Notes under the pieces: model-generated
The model's input: only the letters and a program-made list of their open reading frames with translations
What the model was told of the DNA's origin: nothing
Databases searched by the model: none
Source: an uncultured Eubacterium sp.
GTDB lineage: Bacteria > Bacillota > Clostridia > Lachnospirales > Lachnospiraceae
Direction: 5' to 3'
DNA: 21,297 nt
NCBI GenBank assembly: GCA_910585745.1
Contig: CAJUFM010000001.1
Location: forward strand, 48,947 to 70,243
Shown: piece after piece, positions 15,171-21,297 of the stretch
Layout of the letters: each line of letters begins with the position of its first letter
How positions within the stretch are numbered: the first letter of the stretch is position 1
Made by a program: the position numbers and the translations under genes

Positions 15171-15896
15171 GTGAAAAAGATATTGATACAAGGGGCGATG
15201 GAGAGTGAGATCTGCTGGTATCTGGAGCAGGAATGCTTTCAAAAGGCTGAGAAGACCACCAGGAATGGATTTCTTTTCTATCGGACAGAACAGGATGGCA
15301 GGGAGATTCTCCTGCAGCTGACTAAAATGGGAATGGTATACGCTTCCATCGCCACCATGACAGCCATTTACGAATTTCAGCCGGATGTTATCATCAATCA
15401 GGGAACCGCTGGAGCCCAGGTGGACACGTTAAAAAGCGGAGATCTGGTGATCGGCAGCCAGGCGGTCAACGTACATTCCCTGGAGATGCCCAAGCGGGAT
15501 TTTGGAGAGGGCATGGCACCGGAAGAGTGGGTGAAGATGGAAACAGAGTATATTGCTGCAGATCAGGAACTGGTTCGGAAGTTTGAGCAGGGGATCGGGC
15601 AGGAGACTAGGACTGGAAAGGTGGTTTCGGGAATCCTTGGAACGGGGGATCTGTTCAGCAAAGAAAAGGACAGGATCCAGTGGCTGCATGATACCTTTGG
15701 CCATCTCAGTGAAGATATGGAATCCTTTGCGGTATATAAGGCATGCCAGGAATGCGGTATACCCTGTGTGGCGCTGCGGGTGATCTCTAACAACGAACTT
15801 CTGAATGAAGATTATGACAAGGGGACGTCCCTGGAGCTGCAAAGGGTGATCTGGGAGACAATAAATCATTGTACATTTTCCAATAACACGGTATAA
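15171..15896 (+). CDS. Nucleosidase/nucleoside phosphorylase-fold protein (MTA/SAH nucleosidase-like), catalytic Asp replaced by Asn
   Basis: Member of the PNP_UDP_1 fold, closest by eye to 5'-methylthioadenosine/S-adenosylhomocysteine nucleosidase (MtnN). The frame opens at a TTG at 15156, but GGAGG (15158-15162) is 8 nt before GTG 15171, giving 241 residues. Fold signatures: IQGAMESE (7-13 region, E13 matching the E. coli catalytic Glu12), PDVIINQGTAG (71-81), LKSGDLVIGS (87-96), and EDMESFA (M183, E184 matching the ribose-binding MetGlu). The last motif is RVISNNE, where MtnN has an Asp (Asp197 in E. coli) that protonates the purine; here it is N207. Asn at the equivalent place is known in phosphorylases preferring 6-oxopurines, and Asp197Asn inactivates MtnN. 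So either another nucleoside is used or the protein is non-catalytic. The gene may be transcribed apart from fabH. Confidence 0.8.
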   Translation: MKKILIQGAMESEICWYLEQECFQKAEKTTRNGFLFYRTEQDGREILLQLTKMGMVYASIATMTAIYEFQPDVIINQGTAGAQVDTLKSGDLVIGSQAVNVHSLEMPKRDFGEGMAPEEWVKMETEYIAADQELVRKFEQGIGQETRTGKVVSGILGTGDLFSKEKDRIQWLHDTFGHLSEDMESFAVYKACQECGIPCVALRVISNNELLNEDYDKGTSLELQRVIWETINHCTFSNNTV

Positions 15897-15897
15897 T
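15869..15897 (+). promoter_or_regulatory. Possible promoter for the GH43-lipoprotein operon
   Basis: TTGTAC (15869-15874), 17-bp spacer, perfect TATAAT (15892-15897). A second TATAAT sits 11 bp on (15903-15908). Transcription would start near 15904, which leaves a leader containing GGAGGT (15915-15920) and supports GTG 15931 over ATG 15907 as the glycosidase start. The -35 matches only three of six bases. Confidence 0.45.
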
Positions 15898-15930
15898 GAG
15901 ACTATAATGAATTTGGAGGTAAAAGACAGA

Positions 15931-17715
15931 GTGAGAGATATTTTATGCTATACGAGAAAACCAATTGACGAGTTTTATTATGATCCCAAACTGGCTTACA
16001 GCATGCACCTTGCACTGGGGGGAGAGGGGGGCTTTCAGGCCCTCAATCATAATTCCGGCGTGTTATTTGCCAGGGCGACGGAAAATGAAGACGGTTCCCT
16101 GAATGCAAAAAGTATCCGCAGCCCTTATTTGTTTGTGATGAAAGATGGTACATACGGAGTCATGGCGGTGCGGGTAGACGGTGACGGCGGTGAGGATCCT
16201 GAGAGCATCGGCAAAGTCTTATTTTTTACCAGCCGCGATTTGCTGGAATACAATGAGGAAGGCCTTCTGTCTCTGTGCGAGGGGGCGGTGGACCAGGTGG
16301 TGTGTCATTATGATCCTGGAAAAGGGAAGTATGAATTGTGCTGGTGCCAGTCAGACCGGCAGTGGTACAGGGCAGAGATGCCAGACATAGAATGTGCAGA
16401 CCAGAAGATCACTGGCGTGAAGGTGGATGAGCTGGTTCTGCCGGCGGTGGAGACGGAGATCGAAGGGGCGGTGGCAGGAAATGTCATTTCCATACCGGAT
16501 GAGGCAGCAGAGCGGCTGCAGAAAAAACTCCAGCCTCCCAGACATATAAAGACGGAAGTGCCAGAAGAAGTTCAGGCGGCCAGCCGGGAGCAGCTGGAGA
16601 TGGTCTGGGCGAGGGCGCTGTACAGCGATGGGACAGAAGCGTTAAAGCGGGTGGAGTGGAATGTGGATTCCATCGACTGGAGCCGTCCGGGAGTTTATGA
16701 GGCAGAGGGGAAACTTCATCAGGATCATTTTCCTTTCCCTATGGCGGAGGACAGGGCAGATCCCTGTATTACATACTGGAACGGAAAATATTATTTTATC
16801 GCTACCAATGATGCGGATAAGAATCATACTTTATATGTCAGAGAGGCGGATACCATTCCGGGGCTGGTGGATGCAAAAGAGCATCTGATCCTGGATTCGG
16901 ATACTTATGATTATGTGGGAAATCTTTTGTGGGCGCCGGAATTCCATGAGATCAAAGGAGAATTATATATATTCCTGGCCCTTACCCCGGAAGAGTTTTT
17001 CTGGGAGGAATCCCACATCATGAAGCTGAAGGAAGGCGGGAATCCTTCCCATAAGGAGGACTGGTCGGAGCCGAAACGGGTTGTTCGCAGCGATGGCAGC
17101 CAGCTGTGCGAAGCGGGGAAGACCATTACGCTGGATATGACTTGTTTTTTCTGGGAAGGAGACTATTATGTAGTTTGGTCCCAGAGGCAGTTCCTGCCGA
17201 AGGATCTGGGAGCCTGGCTCTATATTGCTAAATTAAATGCGGATGAACCCTGGAAGCTGCTCTCGGAACCGGTGCTGCTCTCCAAGCCGGAATATGGATG
17301 GGCGAATAACCACACCTTTGTGGATGAAGGACCCTTTGCCCTTCCTCAGGAAGAACGTCTGATTCTTACCTTTTCCAGCGCGGCAGTGGATACTTCCTAT
17401 GTGGTGGGGATCATGACCATCGACAGAGACAAGGATCTTCTGGACCCGAAAAACTGGAAGAAGGGAAATTATCCGATCATGACTTCCCGTAGTGTGGAAG
17501 GAGAATTTGGAACAGGTCATAATGCTTATGTGGTAGATGAATACGGCGATGTCTGGAATTCCTATCATGCCAGACCGGGGATCCACGGCGAGAGAAGCAG
17601 CGGGATCCGAAGAGTGCATTTTGATATTGATGGTCTGCCAGTACTGGATCTGGTGGAGGATCAGGACGTGTCTAAAGAATTCAGCCTGGTAAAGACAAAA
17701 GTCTTGGTTGGATAG
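15931..17715 (+). CDS. GH43-type glycosidase with N-terminal domain and Ig-like (Big_4-type) domain
   Basis: Predicted arabinosidase/xylosidase-type enzyme, about 594 residues. GTG 15931 is preferred because GGAGGT ends 10 nt before it; the in-frame ATG 15907 has no SD. Domains: N-terminal beta-rich region (about 1-200) without a clear family, which contains aromatic and Gly-rich strands such as SPYLFVMKDGTYGVM; an Ig-like segment (about 220-255) with RVEWNVDSIDWSRPGVYEAEG, typical of Big_4; then the GH43 five-bladed propeller (about 265-590). Catalytic residues inferred: D277 (RADPCITYW), E337 of WAPEFH (Asp in many relatives), and general acid E466 (DEGPFAL). No signal peptide is seen, so it is probably cytosolic. 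The lipoprotein and a second GH43 gene follow closely, suggesting one operon. Substrate specificity cannot be read from the sequence. Confidence 0.85.
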   Translation: MRDILCYTRKPIDEFYYDPKLAYSMHLALGGEGGFQALNHNSGVLFARATENEDGSLNAKSIRSPYLFVMKDGTYGVMAVRVDGDGGEDPESIGKVLFFTSRDLLEYNEEGLLSLCEGAVDQVVCHYDPGKGKYELCWCQSDRQWYRAEMPDIECADQKITGVKVDELVLPAVETEIEGAVAGNVISIPDEAAERLQKKLQPPRHIKTEVPEEVQAASREQLEMVWARALYSDGTEALKRVEWNVDSIDWSRPGVYEAEGKLHQDHFPFPMAEDRADPCITYWNGKYYFIATNDADKNHTLYVREADTIPGLVDAKEHLILDSDTYDYVGNLLWAPEFHEIKGELYIFLALTPEEFFWEESHIMKLKEGGNPSHKEDWSEPKRVVRSDGSQLCEAGKTITLDMTCFFWEGDYYVVWSQRQFLPKDLGAWLYIAKLNADEPWKLLSEPVLLSKPEYGWANNHTFVDEGPFALPQEERLILTFSSAAVDTSYVVGIMTIDRDKDLLDPKNWKKGNYPIMTSRSVEGEFGTGHNAYVVDEYGDVWNSYHARPGIHGERSSGIRRVHFDIDGLPVLDLVEDQDVSKEFSLVKTKVLVG

Positions 17716-17759
17716 CCTGGCTCGATGTATTATCCGCCTGTTCAGAAAGGAGTGGGCGT

Positions 17760-19238
17760 ATGAGGAAAGGATGGAGATTTGCCGGGGTGCTGGCAGCGGT
17801 GGTTTTAACGCTTCCAGGATGTGAAGGCTTTGAAAAACCGGTGAGGGAACAGGTTGTGACCGGGGCTGCCGTGGAAAAAGAAAAGGAAGCAGAGGCTCGT
17901 AAAGAAACCAGCAGGCCGTTACCGGAAGACTACGAAAAGTATGCCAATGAGATTGACTTTTTCTGTGAGGCGATGAAAGTGCCAAAGGATCAGTTAACAT
18001 TGTATGATGGTTTTACCGATACGAATGGGAATCATTGTCTGGATATTGGCATCCAGGGAGATCCAGAGAAAAGCGGAACTTATGTCATAGGCTGGTTTCT
18101 CGATTACCCTGAAGAAATAGAGCGCAGAAGTATATTAAAAGTGGTTTCCGACCAGGAAATGGATGATAACGGGGTGCATCTCTCCTTTAGCAATAAGCCT
18201 TTTGATGTCTGTAAGCTGGTTTATGCTAGCAGCTGGAAAGAAAAACTCCAGGGAATGGAAGATCTGGTTCCGGTAATACCAGAGATAGATGACTCCTTTG
18301 TAAAAAAATACAAAGAGAATCTGCTGGGGACAGGAAGTATCTGGGAATGTTATAACGGTTTTATCGATGTGAAAGGAAATTATTGTGTTTCTTATGTGGG
18401 AGACGTATCTGACGGATGGGTGAAAGGTGTGTTTGACGGGAAAAACTGGAAGTGTGACCGGATACCAGAGCTGCAGGATGAGGGAGCAGATTATAATTTC
18501 TTCAGCGGAAATCTTGATGGCTTATGGTATTATGATTATTACACAGAAAAAATACTGCGTGGATATGCGGCTGATGGAAAAAAGAAAGTAGAGTTGGATG
18601 TTTCTCAGTGGGTGAAAGACCAGGCTCTGCCGGTTAAGGGTAGTGTGGAGATCCACATACTGAACAGCAAGAAAGCAATTTTTTCATATTATGACGATGG
18701 GGATGCCCGCCACAGTGTTCTTGTGAGGCTTCCAGAGGGAACCATCGAAAGAAAATATGCTGCCCCTTTTTTCGGGATCAGCCAGGGTGACACTTTATAT
18801 GAATATCTGGGACCGGGAATGGAGCTCTGTAAGATTACCGACTGGAAGACGGGAGAGGTCAGGGAGTGCCTGGATCTCAGCCCAGTCATTGAGGAAGGGA
18901 AGGCGGAAAAGAACTACTTCACCTATAGCAAAGAGACCGGAGAATTATCTACTTTGGAAAACCAGCTGGGAGAATCTTATGTCAGCTCAGGAAATTATTC
19001 CATCAAACTGAGTGTTTACAAGGATACTTTGTACATCTGTTATTATTCCGGTGTATACCGCTATAACAGAGAGAAGAAAGTACTGGAAAAGATCCTGGAG
19101 GGTAAAGATCAGCCAAAGTTTCAGCAAATGTATGCAGACTTTGATGTGGGTAAGGATGAGAACATATATATGCTTGGATTTCTCGGCGGCGGAGATGACG
19201 AGGGAGCCAATGACTTCTTATATTTAACGAAAAATTAA
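17760..19238 (+). CDS. Lipoprotein of unknown function
   Basis: 492 residues with a lipoprotein signal: MRK, hydrophobic stretch GVLAAVVLTL, then lipobox LPGC with C21 as the lipidated cysteine. A charged linker (about 25-55, many Glu/Lys) follows, so the mature protein should sit on the outer face of the membrane. The rest is rich in aromatic and Asp/Gly turns and may be a beta-propeller. An internal repeat is visible: YDGFTDTNGNHC (82-93) and YNGFIDVKGNYC (198-209). The late stretch DVGKDENIYMLGFLGG resembles a propeller blade. AAGGAG lies 7 nt before the ATG. It is placed between two glycosidases, so a carbohydrate-sensing or -binding role is possible, but no family is recognised. Confidence 0.85.
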   Translation: MRKGWRFAGVLAAVVLTLPGCEGFEKPVREQVVTGAAVEKEKEAEARKETSRPLPEDYEKYANEIDFFCEAMKVPKDQLTLYDGFTDTNGNHCLDIGIQGDPEKSGTYVIGWFLDYPEEIERRSILKVVSDQEMDDNGVHLSFSNKPFDVCKLVYASSWKEKLQGMEDLVPVIPEIDDSFVKKYKENLLGTGSIWECYNGFIDVKGNYCVSYVGDVSDGWVKGVFDGKNWKCDRIPELQDEGADYNFFSGNLDGLWYYDYYTEKILRGYAADGKKKVELDVSQWVKDQALPVKGSVEIHILNSKKAIFSYYDDGDARHSVLVRLPEGTIERKYAAPFFGISQGDTLYEYLGPGMELCKITDWKTGEVRECLDLSPVIEEGKAEKNYFTYSKETGELSTLENQLGESYVSSGNYSIKLSVYKDTLYICYYSGVYRYNREKKVLEKILEGKDQPKFQQMYADFDVGKDENIYMLGFLGGGDDEGANDFLYLTKN

Positions 19239-19271
19239 AGATGGCAGAGAAAGCGAGGAGGAAATAAGGCA

Positions 19272-20696
19272 ATGAAGGAAGCAGCAGGCGGAAAAAAGAA
19301 ACAGGCGGTAAATCCATATCTTCCCTCCTGGGAGTATATTCCGGATGGAGAACCCTATGTCTTTGACGGAAGAGTGTATGTATATGGTTCCCACGATTAT
19401 TACAACGGGCATGTATTCTGCCTGGGGGATTATGTGTGCTGGTCGGCGCCAGTGGAAGATCTGGGAGACTGGAGATATGAGGGAGTGATCTATCCCAAAA
19501 CGGAGGATCCACTGAACAAAGACGGGAAAATGTGTCTTTATGCACCGGATGTAACGGTGGGGCCGGACGGAAGATATTATTTATATTATGTGCTGGATCA
19601 TGTATCTGTGGTGTCTGTGGCAGTCTGCGATTCGCCGGCGGGGCAGTATCAGTTTTATGGATATGTACATTATGAGGATGGTACAAGGCTGGGAGACAGG
19701 GAGGGAGATGAACCACAGTTTGATCCCGGTGTGCTCACAGAAGGGGAACGTACCTATCTCTATACTGGTTTTTGCGGCAGAGGGGATAAGTCCCGAACCG
19801 GAGCCATGGCGACGGTTCTTGACAGGGATATGCTTACCATCATCGAAGATCCGGTAAGAGTGGCTCCCGGATGTGAGTATTCGGAGGGCAGCGGTTTTGA
19901 AGGACATGAGTTTTTCGAGGCATCCTCCATGCGAAAGATCGGAGACACCTATTATTTTATTTATTCTTCCGTTGTAATGCATGAGCTCTGTTATGCGGTT
20001 AGCAAGGAACCATGCAAAGGATTTACCTATGGAGGGGTGATCGTCAGTAACTGTGACCTGAATCTGGAGAAGGATAAACCGGCTTCCCTGCCTATGGCCT
20101 ATGGCGCCAACAATCACGGAAGTATAGTGGAGATCAATGGAAAATGGTACATTTTTTATCACCGACACACCAATGGCAGCTGGTACAGCAGGCAGGGCTG
20201 TGCCGAAGAGATCCACATTCTGCCGGATGGAAGCATTCCCCAGGTGGAGCTTACGTCCTGCGGCCTGAATGGCGGTCCCCTGTCGGATGAAGGAGAATAT
20301 CCGGCTTACATAGCCTGTCATCTGTTTACAGATAAGCCTTCTGTCTATGTGGGGGGAGATGAATTTCCGAAGATCATGCAGGATGGAAGAGATGGTGATG
20401 AAGAGCCGGGATATATCGCCAACATACAGGATTCTGCCACCGCAGGCTTCAAATATTTTTCCTGTGAAAATGTGGCAGGGATCCGGATCAAAGTCCGCGG
20501 TTACGCAGACGGCATATTTGAAGTTAAGACAAAATGGAACGGAGAAGCGCTGGCAGCAATCCCAGTTCAGTACACGAATGTATGGGAGGAGTACTCTGTG
20601 AAGGTGCGGATTCCCAACGGAATCCAGGCGGTTTATCTCACCTACCGTGGGGGCGGCACAGCAAGCCTGCTGTCCTTTGAACTGCTTCACGAGTGA
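19272..20696 (+). CDS. GH43-family glycosidase with C-terminal CBM6-like domain
   Basis: Predicted alpha-L-arabinofuranosidase or beta-xylosidase, 474 residues. The N-terminal five-bladed propeller (about 15-330) shows the three GH43 carboxylates: base D25 in YIPDGEPYVF, modulator D93 in LYAPDVTVG, and acid E216 in EFFEASSM. HNGSI-type stretch NNHGSIVEINGKWYIFYHRH (near 280-300) is usual for the fifth blade. The C-terminal part (about 365-474) has the beta-sandwich look of a CBM6-type carbohydrate-binding module (ATAGFKYFSCENVAGIRIKV to LSFELLHE). No signal peptide: the start MKEAAGGKKKQ is charged. AGGAGG (19256-19261) is 10 nt before the ATG. The 33-bp gap from the lipoprotein gene suggests co-transcription. 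Confidence 0.9.
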   Translation: MKEAAGGKKKQAVNPYLPSWEYIPDGEPYVFDGRVYVYGSHDYYNGHVFCLGDYVCWSAPVEDLGDWRYEGVIYPKTEDPLNKDGKMCLYAPDVTVGPDGRYYLYYVLDHVSVVSVAVCDSPAGQYQFYGYVHYEDGTRLGDREGDEPQFDPGVLTEGERTYLYTGFCGRGDKSRTGAMATVLDRDMLTIIEDPVRVAPGCEYSEGSGFEGHEFFEASSMRKIGDTYYFIYSSVVMHELCYAVSKEPCKGFTYGGVIVSNCDLNLEKDKPASLPMAYGANNHGSIVEINGKWYIFYHRHTNGSWYSRQGCAEEIHILPDGSIPQVELTSCGLNGGPLSDEGEYPAYIACHLFTDKPSVYVGGDEFPKIMQDGRDGDEEPGYIANIQDSATAGFKYFSCENVAGIRIKVRGYADGIFEVKTKWNGEALAAIPVQYTNVWEEYSVKVRIPNGIQAVYLTYRGGGTASLLSFELLHE

Positions 20697-20727
20697 TATG
20701 ACAGAGACAGCCCATGGCGCTAAGTAT

Positions 20728-20744
20728 AACGTGAGAAACACGTT
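20728..20744 (+). terminator. Small hairpin after GH43 gene
   Basis: AACGTG/CACGTT (20728-20733, 20739-20744) with AGAAA loop, followed by TTG. It may add to the stronger terminator just downstream. Confidence 0.35.
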
Positions 20745-20753
20745 TTGTGAGTA

Positions 20754-20806
20754 AAGAGGGTATCCCCAAAGCCAGAAAATGACTTGAAGGATACCCTCTT
20801 ATTTTA
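20754..20806. terminator. Terminator between convergent GH43 and Hpt genes
   Basis: AAGAGGGTATCC (20754-20765) pairs perfectly with GGATACCCTCTT (20789-20800), 12 bp with a 23-nt loop. On the + strand it is followed by ATTTTA, so it should terminate the GH43 operon. On the - strand it may also serve the Hpt gene, although the tail there (TTACTCAC) is less T-rich. Confidence 0.78.
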
Positions 20807-20867
20807 GTGGCGCAGCTGCGCTGTGTCTGGGCAGGCTTATTTTTCTGTCGTTTCCACCGTAAAAGTT

Positions 20868-21239
20868 CTAAAGTTCAGCCAAAATATCCAACAGTGAGCG
20901 GTGTACCGCTTGAAGTTCCTCTGAGACAGAGCCAAGCTGATCTGCGTCAACCTCTTCCAGCTGATCTTTACCTCGTAAAAGTTCAACCATTTCGGAGGCA
21001 TATTTGGCGATTGGATCCAGGCCAAGATTTCCTGCGACACCTTTTAACGTGTGTGCACTTTTGAATGCCTCTTCCACATTTTTTTCTGCCAGATATTTCT
21101 CGATATTTGAGGCGCTTTCGTCATTCTTATACTTGGCAAGAAACTTAAGATATAGATCTTCTTTGCCCATAAAACGTTTAATGGCAGTGTCTACGTCGAC
21201 ACCTGCATCTTTTAATTTGTCGAAAAATAATGTATCCAT
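20868..21239 (-). CDS. Stand-alone Hpt (histidine phosphotransfer) protein
   Basis: Small cytosolic four-helix-bundle protein, 123 residues, that would carry a phosphoryl group between response-regulator receiver domains. The signature SAHTLKGVAGNLG (61-73) contains the phosphorylated histidine H63 with the usual downstream Lys and Gly. A second helix pair (YASEMVELLRGKD) follows. No kinase, receiver or output domain is attached, so partners must be encoded elsewhere, possibly upstream on the - strand past the right edge. On the - strand an AGGGGGA sequence precedes the ATG by about 5 nt. It is the only gene in the window on this strand. Confidence 0.92.
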   Translation of the reverse strand: MDTLFFDKLKDAGVDVDTAIKRFMGKEDLYLKFLAKYKNDESASNIEKYLAEKNVEEAFKSAHTLKGVAGNLGLDPIAKYASEMVELLRGKDQLEEVDADQLGSVSEELQAVHRSLLDILAEL

Positions 21240-21297
21240 TTCGTCCCCCTGCTAAATATATTTCGCCGGGAGCAAGTCTGAATAGAACTACTAAGCT

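Noticed and set aside
15907..15930. ATG at 15907 as start of the first GH43 protein
   Set aside because: No ribosome binding site precedes it and it overlaps a -10-like element; GTG 15931 has GGAGGT at a workable distance.
17233..18000. Minus-strand ORF of 255 codons across the GH43-lipoprotein junction
   Set aside because: Covers two supported + strand genes; sequence is Pro/His/Ser-rich as expected for a shadow.
19581..20741. Minus-strand ORF of 386 codons opposite the second GH43 gene
   Set aside because: It mirrors the GH43 coding strand, has no good ribosome binding site or motif, and the + strand gene has all three catalytic carboxylates.

Overview
The window looks like chromosomal DNA of a Gram-positive anaerobe of the Clostridia, most likely Lachnospiraceae. 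This is inferred from gene content (transketolase split into two genes, a stand-alone FabH, a YqeG-PepP-EF-P neighbourhood, GH43 enzymes), strong AGGAGG-type ribosome binding sites, and frequent GTG/TTG starts. I see no rRNA, tRNA, insertion sequence, phage gene or CRISPR array. Almost every gene is on the + strand; only the last one (Hpt) is on the - strand. No gene-free gap exceeds about 210 bp.

Layout. (1) 1-1469: a 55-bp direct repeat carrying a tiny reading frame, then a c-di-GMP phosphodiesterase (dead GGDEF, intact EAL). (2) 1572-4149: transaldolase and the two halves of transketolase, the non-oxidative pentose phosphate branch. The tal-tkt spacer is packed with hairpins and a duplicated gene end. 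(3) 4343-7488: aroA (EPSP synthase) and argS. (4) 7546-10264: two different P-loop ATPases, one with a DUF234-type tail that has lost its nuclease-like residues and one of the DUF815 type. (5) 10273-13910: YqeG-type HAD phosphatase, M24 aminopeptidase, a fused dehydroquinate dehydratase-shikimate kinase, and elongation factor P. (6) 14088-15896: FabH, then a nucleosidase-fold protein with an altered active site. (7) 15931-20696: two GH43-type glycosidases flanking a lipoprotein of unknown function. (8) 20868-21239, minus strand: a stand-alone Hpt phosphotransfer protein, convergent with the last glycosidase across a strong terminator.

How the genes fit together. Transketolase and transaldolase supply erythrose 4-phosphate, the entry metabolite of the shikimate pathway; three steps of that pathway (AroD, AroK, AroA) are encoded nearby. 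The AroD-AroK fusion sits between pepP and efp. In Bacillus the corresponding neighbourhood carries an unrelated type II dehydroquinase, so the step appears to have been kept in place by non-homologous replacement plus fusion. The GH43 pair has no visible signal peptides and probably acts on imported pentose-containing oligosaccharides, whose products would feed the pentose phosphate genes upstream; that link is inference.

Most notable points: the AroD-AroK fusion, the structured tal-tkt spacer, the Asp-to-Asn change at the catalytic position of the nucleosidase-like protein, the degenerate DUF234-type tail, a 36-bp near-perfect palindrome after fabH, a symmetric operator-like dyad before fabH, and the repeated mini-ORF at the left edge. 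I did not find a clearly recognisable new defence or mobile system.
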